DNA of 64,000 nt from Chitinophagales bacterium (GTDB lineage: Bacteria; Bacteroidota; Bacteroidia; Chitinophagales; Chitinophagaceae), in contig JAFLBJ010000001.1 in the NCBI GenBank assembly GCA_017303415.1, positions 868,001 to 932,000 on the forward strand, written 5' to 3'. Below are positions 25,130 through 34,216 of the stretch, piece by piece (the stretch's first letter is position 1; the number at the start of each line of letters is the position of its first letter). The notes under the pieces were generated by a model that was not told where the DNA came from, did not search any database, and saw only the letters and a list, made by a program, of their open reading frames with translations. Position numbers and translations under genes: made by a program.

Positions 25130-27976
25130 CTACTTACTTAAATACATACTCCGGTCCTTGTACAACTGCCTGAAATACGGGTCGCGGAGGTTCTTGATAA
25201 ATCGGATCGCTTCGCCGGTTGACTTCATCTCCGGTCCAAGCTCCTTATTTACATTGGGGAATTTATTAAAACTGAACACGGGCTCCTTGATCGCGAAACC
25301 ATCCAATACCTTTTCCTCGGGAATATCCGACACCTTGATCTCATCCAGCATCACCTTGGTAGCATAGTTGAGATAGGGTTTTTGATAAGCCTTGGCAATA
25401 AAGGGAGTGGTACGTGATGCACGCGGATTGGCTTCGATCACATACACTTTTCCTTCCTTGATGGCAAACTGCAGGTTGATCAATCCTTTTACTTTTAATT
25501 GGAGGGCGATCTTCTTGGCATAATCCACCATATCCTGTACCTCCAGCGGAGTGAGGTTGAAAAAGGGCAATACCGCATTACTGTCACCACTGTGGATACC
25601 TGCGGGTTCAATATGTTCCATAATACCCATGACATGGAATTTCTCCCCGTCACAGATCGCATCGATCTCGGCCTCCTGGCAACGATCGAGGAAGTGGTCG
25701 ATCAGGATCTTGTTACCTGGAATATGTTTGAGCAGACTGATCACTGCTTTTTCCAATTCATCATCATTCAACACGATCCGCATTCTTTGTCCACCCAGTA
25801 CATAACTCGGGCGCACCAGTACGGGGTATCCTACCCGGTTGGCCACTACGATGGCCTCATCCACATCATAGGCGGTACCATATTCGGGGTAGGGAATGTC
25901 CATGCTCTTGAGCATATCGCTGAAACGACCGCGGTCTTCGGCAATATCCATGCTGTCGAAGCTGGTACCAATGATCCGGATGCCTTTTTCATGAAGTTTT
26001 TCCGCCAGCTTGAGGGCTGTTTGTCCACCCAACTGTACGATCACACCATACGGTTGTTCATGTTCAACGATCTCCCACAAATGTTCCCAGTACACCGGCT
26101 CGAAGTAGAGTTTATCGGCCATGTCAAAGTCTGTCGAAACCGTTTCGGGGTTACAATTCACCATGATGGCCTCATAGCCACATTCTTTCAGGGCGAGGAG
26201 TCCGTGAACACAGCAATAGTCAAATTCAATTCCTTGTCCGATCCGGTTAGGACCTGACCCCAGCACGATCACTTTCTTCTTATCGGATACTTTTGATTCA
26301 TTGGAGCTCAGGTGGGTGTCTCCCTGAGGGCGTTCTTCAAACGTGGAATAGAAATAGGGTGTCTTGGCCTCAAATTCGGCAGAACAGGTATCTACCATTT
26401 TATAGACCCGGGTGATACCGGCGGCCTTTCTCTTTTCGTAAATATCTTCTTCATTGCCATGCTGGATGATCCGGTTGATCTGTTCATCACTAAATCCATG
26501 CATCTTGGCTTTTTTCAAAAGATCAAGTGGCAGGGATTCCAGGTCGTATTTACCCAGTTCTTTTTCAATATCACAGATCTTCTGGATCTCATAGAGGAAC
26601 CAGCGGTCAATTCCCTGAGTGGCTTTGGAGATCGTGTTTACCGATACACCGGCCATCAACGCATCTTTGATGCGGAATATCCGGTCCCATTTCGGGGTCT
26701 TGATGTATTCGAGCAGGTCATCGGCATGCATCAGGCTTTTGCCATAATAGCCAAGCCCTACGGCATTGTTCTCGAGGCTCTGACAGGCTTTTTGTACCGC
26801 TTCGGTAAAACTGCGACCGATGCCCATCACTTCACCCACACTTTTCATTTGCAGACCGAGGGTATCATTGGCGCCTTTGAATTTGTCAAAGTTCCAGCGG
26901 GGGATCTTGACGATCACATAGTCCAGCGCCGGTTCAAAATAGGCCGAGGTGGTCTTGGTGATCTGGTTTTCCAGTTCATCGAGGTGATAGCCGATGGCCA
27001 GTTTGGCCGCGATCTTGGCAATGGGATATCCGGTAGCTTTCGAGGCCAGGGCGGAGGAGCGGCTCACCCGTGGGTTGATCTCGATCGCGATGATCTCTTC
27101 GTTTTCGGGATTGAGCGCGAACTGTACGTTACAACCTCCCGAGAAATTACCAAGGTCACGCATCATCCGGATGGCGGTGTTGCGCATCAGTTGCATGGCG
27201 GTATCGCTCAGGGTCATGGCCGGGGCCACGGTGATGGAATCACCCGTATGCACCCCCATGGGGTCGAAATTCTCGACCGAGCAGATGATACAGACATTAT
27301 CTGCAGCGTCGCGGAGAAGTTCCAGTTCAAATTCCTTCCAGCCGAGTACGGCTTTTTCCACCAGTACTTCGTGGATGGGCGAGGCCTGGAGCCCTCGGTT
27401 CAGGGCTTCGTCGAGGTCTTCTTTATCATGCACAAACCCGCCACCTGTACCACCGAGGGTAAACGAGGGGCGAATTACGAGGGGGAATCCGATCTCCTGG
27501 GCAAATTCCTTTCCTTCGAGGAAGGAGTTGGCGGTTTTCGCCGGGGCCACGGTCACGCCCAACTGGATCATCCACTGGCGGAACTTCTCGCGGTCCTCGG
27601 CTTTATCGATCGCTTTGATGTCCACCCCGATCAGCCGCACATTGTATTGTTTCCACAATCCCAGGTCTTCTGCCTCCTTTGCCAGGTTGAGGGCGGTCTG
27701 GCCACCCATGGTAGGCAATACGGCATCGATCTGGTTTTCCTGCAGGATCTGCTCTATGCTTTCCACGGTTAGTGGGAGCAGGTAAACACGATCGGCCATC
27801 ATGGGATCGGTCATGATCGTGGCGGGATTGCTATTGATCAGGATGACCCTGACCCCTTCTTCACGAAGGCTGCGGGCCGCCTGGGTACCTGAATAATCAA
27901 ATTCGCAAGCCTGGCCAATAATGATGGGACCTGAACCGATGATGAGGACTGACTTGATGGAAGCGTCTTTGGGCAT
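25130..27976 (-). CDS. carB: Carbamoyl-phosphate synthase large subunit, without allosteric domain
   Basis: 948 residues. The two ATP-grasp halves are plain: the first begins [20 protein letters not shown], the second [20 protein letters not shown]. Each has a nucleotide loop and metal-binding EINPR or EANPR motif ([40 protein letters not shown]). The protein ends shortly after [20 protein letters not shown], where the E. coli enzyme continues with about 140 residues of MGS-like domain that binds UMP, IMP and ornithine. It makes carbamoyl phosphate for pyrimidine and arginine synthesis with CarA, which is not in the window. Feedback by the usual ligands is not expected at this subunit. Confidence 0.96.
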   Translation of the reverse strand: MPKDASIKSVLIIGSGPIIIGQACEFDYSGTQAARSLREEGVRVILINSNPATIMTDPMMADRVYLLPLTVESIEQILQENQIDAVLPTMGGQTALNLAKEAEDLGLWKQYNVRLIGVDIKAIDKAEDREKFRQWMIQLGVTVAPAKTANSFLEGKEFAQEIGFPLVIRPSFTLGGTGGGFVHDKEDLDEALNRGLQASPIHEVLVEKAVLGWKEFELELLRDAADNVCIICSVENFDPMGVHTGDSITVAPAMTLSDTAMQLMRNTAIRMMRDLGNFSGGCNVQFALNPENEEIIAIEINPRVSRSSALASKATGYPIAKIAAKLAIGYHLDELENQITKTTSAYFEPALDYVIVKIPRWNFDKFKGANDTLGLQMKSVGEVMGIGRSFTEAVQKACQSLENNAVGLGYYGKSLMHADDLLEYIKTPKWDRIFRIKDALMAGVSVNTISKATQGIDRWFLYEIQKICDIEKELGKYDLESLPLDLLKKAKMHGFSDEQINRIIQHGNEEDIYEKRKAAGITRVYKMVDTCSAEFEAKTPYFYSTFEERPQGDTHLSSNESKVSDKKKVIVLGSGPNRIGQGIEFDYCCVHGLLALKECGYEAIMVNCNPETVSTDFDMADKLYFEPVYWEHLWEIVEHEQPYGVIVQLGGQTALKLAEKLHEKGIRIIGTSFDSMDIAEDRGRFSDMLKSMDIPYPEYGTAYDVDEAIVVANRVGYPVLVRPSYVLGGQRMRIVLNDDELEKAVISLLKHIPGNKILIDHFLDRCQEAEIDAICDGEKFHVMGIMEHIEPAGIHSGDSNAVLPFFNLTPLEVQDMVDYAKKIALQLKVKGLINLQFAIKEGKVYVIEANPRASRTTPFIAKAYQKPYLNYATKVMLDEIKVSDIPEEKVLDGFAIKEPVFSFNKFPNVNKELGPEMKSTGEAIRFIKNLRDPYFRQLYKDRSMYLSK

Positions 27977-28017
27977 TTTGGGTTTGAATTTTAGAGCCGG
28001 GGCAACCGTCAGGGCAT

Positions 28018-28052
28018 AAAAAAACCGGGTATGAACCCGGGGTGCAAAAGTA
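28018..28052 (-). promoter_or_regulatory. carB leader: -7 box TACTTTTG overlapping a terminator hairpin
   Basis: On the minus strand TACTTTTG (28052-28045) is followed after four bases by CCGGGT-TCAT-ACCCGG (28040-28025) and a run of seven T (28024-28018). The hairpin has the form of an intrinsic terminator. It may end transcripts of the small gene upstream, or sit at the very 5' end of the carB mRNA. If transcription starts a few bases earlier than predicted, it could attenuate carB. Confidence 0.55.
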
Positions 28053-28115
28053 AGGGAAACGGATTATTTTATGGGGAAGGACGCGGATTAAATTTTATTC
28101 GTTTTCCGGTATTAC

Positions 28116-28319
28116 CTAAATGCTGTGAAATGATGCCATTTCAATATCGTCCAAAACCACTTCATCCCGGGCAGGTTGCTGCTTCTGGGGTGTGGTATCC
28201 AGTCTCCCTTTCATCCGGGAGACCCATTTGGTACGGGCTTCTTGTCCTTTGACCATGCCGACGAACATTCCTCCGGCGAGGATCAGGACAATGATGAGGG
28301 TGTAGAACATTCTTTTCAT
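28116..28319 (-). CDS. Small single-helix membrane protein, unknown
   Basis: 67 residues: MKRMFYTLIIVLILAGGMFV forms one membrane helix, followed by a basic, polar tail ending LDDIEMASFHSI. No known domain. It sits alone on the carB strand, 140 bases upstream of carB. A real gene is suggested by the clean start and helix-plus-tail design. Low complexity elsewhere leaves some doubt. Confidence 0.5.
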   Translation of the reverse strand: MKRMFYTLIIVLILAGGMFVGMVKGQEARTKWVSRMKGRLDTTPQKQQPARDEVVLDDIEMASFHSI

Positions 28320-28512
28320 CTGGGATCGGTTTATGCGTATATCAAATATGGGTGCAAGCTACTGGAAGAATAAGGAAAAAACCATACCACTTTTATGGTA
28401 TTTCTCTTATCCTAATGTTAAGACAATATACCGGGGAGAATTGTTGCATTTGGGGAGTAAAATTGTGCTAAAATTCAAGAAGGAGTTCTTGTTCGCTGCG
28501 GTGAAACACAAA

Positions 28513-29205
28513 TCATTCATTTATAGTCACCGTCACCTTATAACTACCCGCTTCGTGGAATTCAATTTCAATATTTTCACCGGAGATGATCACCTTCATC
28601 CGTGCCGGCCAACGCATATCCGTCAATATACTCTCGCTTTTTTTCGTGTGGTTATCATTGTAGTATAACCGACCATAGGCTCCTGTCTGTAATTGCACCT
28701 CATCTACCTTATAAATGGGCAGGTCGCCGGTGGACCCAATACCCGATGCACCTCCTGAGGTATTCTGGATATAGAAAGTGATCTGGTTAAAACCATCTTT
28801 GATATACTCTACTTCCACTTCGCCCACCGATTTACTTTTGGCATAGATGGTATAGGGGAACTCGTGTTTGCCAATATAGACATCCTTCTTCCAGTAACCT
28901 TCCACCAGGCTATCCCTGCCGGTTAGTTTGATGGTCATTTTTCCCTTGCCCTCTTTTTTGCCTTTGGCCCAGGCTCCGGTATATTGATTGCCATTGTTCC
29001 AGGTATAGGTACCCGTACCATCTGCGAGGCCACTGCGAAAATCACCTTCGTATTTGTCTTTGCCCTCGGCTTTGCCCTTGCCATGGGCCTTGCCCTTTTT
29101 GCATTCGCCGGTGTAGGTACCTTTCAGATCGGGGTTGAGTACTTCACATTCCTGCGCCTTTAGAGAGAAGGGAAGAAAAAGCAGTGGGAGGAGTAGTTTA
29201 ATCAT
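28513..29205 (-). CDS. Secreted MORN-repeat protein
   Basis: 230 residues from MIKLLLPLLFLPFSLKAQ, a signal peptide. An ATG 15 codons upstream is in frame but lies in a dispersed repeat and would spoil the signal. Residues 25-110 hold four MORN-like units (GTYTGECKKGKAHGKGK, YEGDFRSGLADGTGTYTW, YTGAWAKGKKEGKGKM, then a weaker one). The remainder is a beta-rich domain ending in a strand pattern (GSYKVTVTINE). MORN repeats bind lipids or proteins; the role here is unknown. The gene is divergent from an M23 peptidase. Confidence 0.85.
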   Translation of the reverse strand: MIKLLLPLLFLPFSLKAQECEVLNPDLKGTYTGECKKGKAHGKGKAEGKDKYEGDFRSGLADGTGTYTWNNGNQYTGAWAKGKKEGKGKMTIKLTGRDSLVEGYWKKDVYIGKHEFPYTIYAKSKSVGEVEVEYIKDGFNQITFYIQNTSGGASGIGSTGDLPIYKVDEVQLQTGAYGRLYYNDNHTKKSESILTDMRWPARMKVIISGENIEIEFHEAGSYKVTVTINE

Positions 29206-29211
29206 GGTTGT

Positions 29212-29295
29212 TGTTTTACCGCGAATACACGAAGGCGCAAAGTAACGCATAGATATCCCAGCGCTTCTTTGTGCCCTCGTGCCTTGGCGGTTAAT
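29212..29295. repeat. ACCGC/GGCGCAAAG inverted repeat (family 2, copy 2)
   Basis: ACCGCGAATACACGAAGGCG then CAAAG pairs with CTTTGTGCCCTCGTGCCTTG then GCGGT across a centre of about 22 bases. It fills the gap between the divergent MORN and M23 genes and ends about 40 bases before the M23 -7 box. Confidence 0.8.
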
Positions 29296-29329
29296 AAGGT
29301 AATTCGCCTAAAATTACCCCCAATCACGT

Positions 29330-29337
29330 TAATTTTG
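29330..29337 (+). promoter_or_regulatory. -7 box TAATTTTG abutting the M23 peptidase start
   Basis: TAATTTTG matches TAnnTTTG and ends five bases before the ATG. The signal peptide fixes that ATG, so a leaderless or 1-2 base leader is predicted. No good -33 box. Confidence 0.55.
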
Positions 29338-29342
29338 TATTA

Positions 29343-31067
29343 ATGAAAACCAAAAAGAACCTCACCCACCTCTTATTACTTTTATTCGTAATTAATACCT
29401 CTCTATCTTCTGCCCAATCTCCCGAGCCCGCCATCCAAAAGGGTTATTTCCGCAACCCTATGAACATCCCCATCTCCCTTTCCGCCAATTTTGGCGAGTT
29501 GCGGAACAATCACTGGCATATGGGACTCGACATCCGCACCCAACAGCGTGAAAACCTTCCCGTGCATGCCGCAGCCGATGGATACGTATCACGTGTATCC
29601 GTGGCGCCCTTTGGGTTTGGACAGTGTATATATATTACCCATCCCAATGGTTATACCACTGTGTACGGACATATCAATACTTTTTACCCGGCGCTTGACC
29701 AATATGTCAAGAATGCCCAATACGCCAACGAATCCTGGGCCATTGACCTGCGTCCCGAACCCGGGCAATTTCCCGTAAAAAAGGGACAGTTTATAGCGAA
29801 CAGTGGGAATACCGGTGGTTCACAGGGACCACACCTCCATTTTGAGATACGCGAAACCGTATCGGAGAAATGTGTCAACCCCCTGTTATTTGGTTTTGCC
29901 GAGGCCGATGCCATTCCTCCCGTTATCACCCGGCTGGCCTTGTACGACCGGTCAAAAGGTTTGTTTGAACAAGCGCCCCGTCTGGTTTCGGTGGTCAAAC
30001 CCAAAACCGGAGGTATTACCACCAATCCAGCGGTGATACAAACACCCTTTTCGATGGTGAGCCTGTCGATCGGCGCTACCGACCGGACCAATATTTCTTC
30101 CGGCCCCAACGGCATTTACTCTGCCAGTCTCAAGGTTGACGGACGCGTGATCAGTCTCTTTGTCCATGATAAGATCGGGTATGATGAGACGCTCTACCTC
30201 AATGCCCAGATCGATTACCGCTATCGCACCCTGGGTGGGGCCTATCTCCAGCATTTATCGCGCTTACCTGGTGATGATGGCCCTGCACCCCGTTTTGCCC
30301 CTGGAGAAGGCATCATTCATTTAAAAGACACCCTGCGGCATAGCATCGAGATCGAAGTGCGTGACCATAATGGCAACAAAACCATTTTGCGCAGCACTAT
30401 TCAATACAAACCCGGGGCGGTGACCCTGCCCGCGATGATGGGTGAGAAGTTTCCGCCCGGGCATATTTCTGTGTTTGAGCGACCTGGATTTGAGGCTGTC
30501 ATCCGCGAAGGATCGTTGTATGATACCATTCGGGCGATGTATAAGCGGACGGAAAGTTTTCCCTCAGGTGCGGTCTCGGCCCTGCATCAGTTTGGTGATC
30601 GTGCCACACCCATTCACGAACGTGTAACCATCCAGATACAACCCGACCGACCCATACCCGATGCCTTTCGGGATAAGATTGTGGTGAAAAGGGTAACCGG
30701 AAAGAATGATGAGATTGAAAAAGTCACCTGGATCCGCGAGCGCCTCCAGTTTACCACGCGGTATTTTGGCAGCTTTCAGCTATTTGTCGATACCACGGCG
30801 CCTGTACTCAATGCACCTGGTAAAGGAAAAGAGATCGATCTGCGCAAAGCGAGTGCGATTGTATTTCGCCCCACGGATAATTTTGATGAGATCCGGAATT
30901 TCCGGGCGGAGCTGGATGGAAAATGGTTACGATTTACAAATGATAAAGGGCGATCTTTTATTTATAGGTTTGATGAGCATTGTGGCCCCGGGAAGCATAC
31001 CCTAAAAGTGGAGGTAGAGGACTTTGTGGGGAACAGGACAGTGGGGGAGTGGGTTATTATTCGGTAG
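29343..31067 (+). CDS. Secreted M23 family (LytM-type) peptidase
   Basis: 574 residues with a signal peptide ending SLSSAQ. The LytM domain lies early, at about 40-185: H59 and D63 in HWHMGLD, the core SGNTGGSQGPHLHFE with H164 and H166, completing a zinc site, and a strand insertion after YGHINTFYP. The C-terminal 380 residues form beta-rich domains without known motif (KSIEIEVRDHNGN-like strands), perhaps for wall or protein binding. Such enzymes cut peptidoglycan cross-links in the periplasm. All catalytic residues are present. Confidence 0.92.
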   Translation: MKTKKNLTHLLLLLFVINTSLSSAQSPEPAIQKGYFRNPMNIPISLSANFGELRNNHWHMGLDIRTQQRENLPVHAAADGYVSRVSVAPFGFGQCIYITHPNGYTTVYGHINTFYPALDQYVKNAQYANESWAIDLRPEPGQFPVKKGQFIANSGNTGGSQGPHLHFEIRETVSEKCVNPLLFGFAEADAIPPVITRLALYDRSKGLFEQAPRLVSVVKPKTGGITTNPAVIQTPFSMVSLSIGATDRTNISSGPNGIYSASLKVDGRVISLFVHDKIGYDETLYLNAQIDYRYRTLGGAYLQHLSRLPGDDGPAPRFAPGEGIIHLKDTLRHSIEIEVRDHNGNKTILRSTIQYKPGAVTLPAMMGEKFPPGHISVFERPGFEAVIREGSLYDTIRAMYKRTESFPSGAVSALHQFGDRATPIHERVTIQIQPDRPIPDAFRDKIVVKRVTGKNDEIEKVTWIRERLQFTTRYFGSFQLFVDTTAPVLNAPGKGKEIDLRKASAIVFRPTDNFDEIRNFRAELDGKWLRFTNDKGRSFIYRFDEHCGPGKHTLKVEVEDFVGNRTVGEWVIIR

Positions 31068-31071
31068 GGGT

Positions 31072-31108
31072 GCTTTACCGCGAAGGCGCGAGGGGACGCT
31101 AGGGATGA
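31072..31108. repeat. ACCGCGAAGGCGCGA repeat, single arm (family 2, copy 3)
   Basis: ACCGCGAAGGCGCGAGGGGA then CGCTAGGGATG directly behind the M23 gene. The opposite arm is missing. Confidence 0.55.
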
Positions 31109-31171
31109 CGACTTGTTGGTAATTTTTTTCAAATTCTAAAGTAGGCAGGAAAATAAATAGGGTACATAATA

Positions 31172-31516
31172 ATGACCGATAAACCAAATTTGCTTGTGAT
31201 TTGCGGACGAAATAAAAGGCGTAGCAGAACTGCTGAACATATTTTCAAGAACGATGACCGGTTTAATATTCGTTCTGTTGGACTAAGTCCAAAAAGTGAA
31301 AGAAAATTAACTGAGCAAGACTTGAAATGGGCAAACCTGGTTTTTGTAATGGAGTTTGAACAAAAAGCACGAATTAGCGGAGCTTTTAGGCATCTTCAAC
31401 TTCCCAAAATTGAAGTCCTAAACATTGAAGACGAATATGAATTTATGGATGATGAGCTTGTGCAGCTTTTAACTGACAGGATTAATGACACCTTAAGAAT
31501 AATTTACAGATTCTAG
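31172..31516 (+). CDS. Low-molecular-weight protein-tyrosine-phosphatase-like protein
   Basis: 114 residues. The active-site loop is C11-GRNKR-R17-S in VICGRNKRRSRTAE, a full C-x5-R-S. The centre reads SVGLSPKSERKLTEQDLKWA and VFVMEFEQKARI, typical of the small phosphatase family (COG4551). The late acidic stretch IEDEYEFMDDELVQ holds candidates for the catalytic acid Asp. It should dephosphorylate a protein or small molecule in the cytoplasm. The gene stands alone at the left edge of the A/T-rich accessory stretch. Confidence 0.85.
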   Translation: MTDKPNLLVICGRNKRRSRTAEHIFKNDDRFNIRSVGLSPKSERKLTEQDLKWANLVFVMEFEQKARISGAFRHLQLPKIEVLNIEDEYEFMDDELVQLLTDRINDTLRIIYRF

Positions 31517-31543
31517 TTTGATATAACTTCTGCTGGCAGAAGC

Positions 31544-31663
31544 ATGCAAATTCATTTAAAGGTTGTAAAGGCTGGAGGTTGCCTTTTAATGTCAAACAAT
31601 ATCGATTTTAGTCCACCAAGCTACGATCAAGCTAGTTTCCTGCCCGTCGTATTTTTTCATTAG
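31544..31663 (+). pseudogene. Degenerate copy A of a 40-codon fragment
   Basis: A 39-codon frame ending MSNNIDFSPPSYDQASFLPV then VFFH and TAG. It matches copy B at 33,063: NIDxSP, Y, Q, FL and FH align, and after the stop the DNA still aligns (copy B has TCA where A has TAG). The pair implies descent from one coding sequence. The parent protein is not recognised. Confidence 0.5.
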
Positions 31664-31766
31664 CCATTTTTCGGGGCGAGGGTAAGGTTTCGGTGTGTGA
31701 GGTAACGATCCTAATAGTTAGGTTATACACTATATGCACTTGAGGGCTCAATACCGTGTTAAGAAC

Positions 31767-32939
31767 CTATTTGTATACAATCTCCATAATCCGATGATAA
31801 GGGCTATCGCTACGTCGTTTAATGATTTTTACAATTCGACCTTTGCTATCACGACTTACTTCGTTGGTTGTTGTTATAACGGTACGTAATGTGCGCACTC
31901 CTGTTGTAGTATATGTAAATACAGAATCTGTTGATTTATTGGCAAGCCAGTATAATGAATTATAATGGCCTTCATCTTCATCAAATTGTGTAACCGCCTT
32001 TCTTTTGGACAGTAAATACCAATGATCATCCAGCGTATTCATATTGTATAGCGAGACAAACTGTTTAATCTGAACGGTATCAGCAGTATAGAGATAGGTA
32101 ATTTTTCGTTCAAGGCTCGGGTGAAATACCTTGTTGTAATAGGTGGGTGAGGTATAAACTACTTCATATTCTCCATTCCTTAGAACAAAGCTGTCACAGC
32201 TATAGAAAGAGTTACCGTGGTAACGAAAAAGATCTATTTCCTTTGGATTGTAATAGAATGGGAGGCTTCTATAGAAATCAAAGAAACGCTGCATAAATAT
32301 CGAATTATCTTCATATAACATAGAATCCTGATTCCCACGCTTGTGGGCTATATTATCCAAGTCTTCAAAGTAGCTCCAACTGCCCAACTGAGAACCTATT
32401 ATTTCGCTAATTGAATAGATTACAGTTTGTACCTCGTGTTGTTGCAGGGTATCATTATATATTTGAAAGTACACACTGTCATGAGCCCACGGGAACCCTG
32501 GAGATGATGGTGTTGTTGCTACCCACGTAGAATAATTTTCAACGCTGGTAAAATTGTAGAATGAAGGAATGATATATCCAGAGTGATAATTGATACTTCC
32601 CGTCCGATAGTTTCGCGAATGGACTTTGCTTATTTTGCCTGTACGAACATCATAGTCAATCGTCCTTTTTGCATTCAGGTAGGAAGTCATACCTTGGGGT
32701 ATGTTGCGAAGGGAGTCAATTATGTTTGTTACGAGGTGGCCAGGCCGACTTTCCGGATCGGGATAGAAATACCATTGTTGACTAACCTGATCAGTCATGA
32801 TTTCACAAATGGAAAGGGATTGTATTTCGCTTGTGATATTTTCGAGTTCATCTTGTATTTCCTGCCGCTCACATGCACTGAGGAAGAGCAGCAGGAGGCT
32901 GTGGAGAGTCAGACTAACAAAAAGTCGGTTTATTTTCAT
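31767..32939 (-). CDS. Lipoprotein of unknown function
   Basis: 390 residues with a lipoprotein signal ending FLSAC (C23). The mature part is rich in Tyr, Ser, Thr and Asp with many short beta strands (RTGKISKVHSRNYRTGSINY; YEVVYTSPTYYNKVFHPSLE; DSKGRIVKIIKRRSD). The strand-turn spacing recalls YD/RHS-like or other beta-propeller-like surface lipoproteins, without a firm match. It is A/T-rich and isolated on the minus strand. The two copies of a small degenerate fragment (31,544 and 33,063) flank it, so the gene may have come in by insertion or duplication. Confidence 0.75.
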   Translation of the reverse strand: MKINRLFVSLTLHSLLLLFLSACERQEIQDELENITSEIQSLSICEIMTDQVSQQWYFYPDPESRPGHLVTNIIDSLRNIPQGMTSYLNAKRTIDYDVRTGKISKVHSRNYRTGSINYHSGYIIPSFYNFTSVENYSTWVATTPSSPGFPWAHDSVYFQIYNDTLQQHEVQTVIYSISEIIGSQLGSWSYFEDLDNIAHKRGNQDSMLYEDNSIFMQRFFDFYRSLPFYYNPKEIDLFRYHGNSFYSCDSFVLRNGEYEVVYTSPTYYNKVFHPSLERKITYLYTADTVQIKQFVSLYNMNTLDDHWYLLSKRKAVTQFDEDEGHYNSLYWLANKSTDSVFTYTTTGVRTLRTVITTTNEVSRDSKGRIVKIIKRRSDSPYHRIMEIVYK

Positions 32940-33299
32940 AATATAAGAGAAGTTAATAGGGCCCGTATTTGTAATGGTTTACGTTTCGAAATGCAATTTA
33001 TGCAAAAAATCTACCCTTCCATAGTCACCGGCTTTTTGTAGCGCTTCATATTATTAAAAATTATGAAACCTGCTAATTTTAGCTTCGTGCCGTCAGACAA
33101 TATCGATAATAGCCCACAAGACTACGGACAAACTAGATTCCTATCTATCGGAGTTTTCCATTCACCAATTTTAGGGTGGCAATAGGGATTTATTGGGTAG
33201 AGTAAGAATCAAATTACAGGATTCTTACACAAGACCTAAAGGGTGTGACACTACTTATCAGAATCCTCCTCGTCGCATCGCGACGGAACAGAAGATCTT
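32940..33299. other. 360-base A/T-rich gap; contains copy B, otherwise nothing recognised
   Basis: The gap separates the unknown lipoprotein from the HigBA pair. Apart from the small frame at 33,063-33,185, no promoter with both boxes, RNA gene or dispersed repeat was seen. Confidence 0.5.
33063..33185 (+). CDS. Copy B of the 40-codon fragment, possible small gene or remnant
   Basis: MKPANFSFVPSDNIDNSPQD then YGQTRFLSIGVFHSPILGWQ and TAG, 40 residues. It aligns with copy A at 31,544 in both DNA and protein, where only conserved codons explain part of the match. Too short and isolated to be sure it is expressed. It may be the C-terminal remnant of a mobile or duplicated gene. Confidence 0.35.
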   Translation: MKPANFSFVPSDNIDNSPQDYGQTRFLSIGVFHSPILGWQ

Positions 33300-33677
33300 T
33301 TATGCCATTATCTTGTACTCTTTAGCCAGCGCATCTGCGGGAATTCGCAGCATGCGACTGAAAATACGTATCATGTTAAGCGATAAGGGTTGCTTATAGT
33401 TGAGGACCTTACTAACGGTTCCTTTATCACCATATTCTTTAGCCAGGTCAGCGGGCAGATAACCAAAATCTTCCATTCTTATCTTGATCAATTCGATGGG
33501 ATCCAAGTCGGGAAGATTCCATTTCCGGGATTCATATTGGTTAATCAGGAATGCTAAAAGGGATTTTTCTTTGTGTGCAACAGTTCCCTTTTTGGCATGT
33601 CGAAGGGATTCATATCGTTCCGTTGCGGAGCGATATTCTTTTTCTGTTTCAATTAAAAACCATTGTTGCATAGTCAA
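33300..33677 (-). CDS. higA: HigA-like antitoxin with helix-turn-helix
   Basis: 125 residues. The C-terminal half holds an XRE-type helix-turn-helix ([20 protein letters not shown] then [20 protein letters not shown]), the pattern of HigA antitoxins that pair with mRNA-interferase HigB. The N-terminal half ([20 protein letters not shown]) is the helical part that neutralises the toxin. Its start overlaps the end of the toxin gene by four bases, toxin first, which is typical for this family. It likely represses its own operon. Confidence 0.88.
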   Translation of the reverse strand: MTMQQWFLIETEKEYRSATERYESLRHAKKGTVAHKEKSLLAFLINQYESRKWNLPDLDPIELIKIRMEDFGYLPADLAKEYGDKGTVSKVLNYKQPLSLNMIRIFSRMLRIPADALAKEYKIMA

Positions 33678-33967
33678 ACTGTTTCAGGATCAATACGGTC
33701 ATATTCTGAGTGTGTACCGATGAATCGTATTTCTACAATTTGATCATAATAATCAATTTCGGTAATCAGTCGATAGGTGTTGTGCACGATCTCAAAACGA
33801 GCCCGGTTGTTTTTTATCATTTTGGCCCGGGGAAAATCAACCAAAACATCCTGTTTCTTTTTCCAGGAAGCCATTTCAACCACCATTTTCCATGCTACCA
33901 GACTCTTTCTGGCGTTGGCATGTTTTTGAGAGAACTTCTGGAGTCTATCCAAATAAATAATAAGCAT
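33674..33967 (-). CDS. higB: HigB-type toxin (mRNA interferase family)
   Basis: 97 residues, the usual size. The family core is visible: [20 protein letters not shown] (helices), [20 protein letters not shown] (basic strand), [20 protein letters not shown], and [12 protein letters not shown] at the end, the HigB_toxin pattern with GTHxEYD. HigB cleaves mRNA at the ribosome when free of antitoxin. The gene precedes higA. A perfect inverted repeat lies 5 bases upstream of its start, a likely operator. Confidence 0.9.
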   Translation of the reverse strand: MLIIYLDRLQKFSQKHANARKSLVAWKMVVEMASWKKKQDVLVDFPRAKMIKNNRARFEIVHNTYRLITEIDYYDQIVEIRFIGTHSEYDRIDPETV

Positions 33968-33971
33968 TGCC

Positions 33972-33987
33972 TTAACTTTTTGGTTAA
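33972..33987. promoter_or_regulatory. Palindromic candidate operator of higBA
   Basis: TTAAC (33972-33976), six bases, GTTAA (33983-33987): perfect arms, directly upstream of the higB start codon. HigA-type antitoxins bind such palindromes to repress their own operon (family knowledge). Confidence 0.5.
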
Positions 33988-34216
33988 AGAAATTTGTTGC
34001 GAGATAGCGTATAAGTTAAGAGTGCAACGCTTATCAACCTGGATAAACTTGTTTTTTACAGAATTCAGGAATTGCATGCAAGATAATCATAAGTTGGTGA
34101 TTTGCCAACTTTTTTTTGACAAAACTTGAAAATGGACTGATGGTTGGATTTGACTGATCATACTTTAACATTCCTTATTTTTTCTTTCTAATTCCATATT
34201 CTGGTCTTTTGCCTGA

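Noticed and set aside
26312-27772. Long plus-strand open frame (486 codons) opposite carB
   Set aside because: It mirrors the codon pattern of carB on the other strand, has no recognisable domain and no start signal. The same holds for frames opposite rng (2970-3656), ftsH (40326-41222) and alaS (59583-60371).
34091-34118. Terminator-like hairpin AAGTTGG...CCAACTT plus T run
   Set aside because: In the plus direction, where the T run lies, no gene precedes it. It may be chance or part of the AraC gene end; not listed as a feature.
33710-34129. 139-codon plus-strand frame opposite higB
   Set aside because: It is antisense to a well-supported toxin gene, starts in it, and has no known domain.
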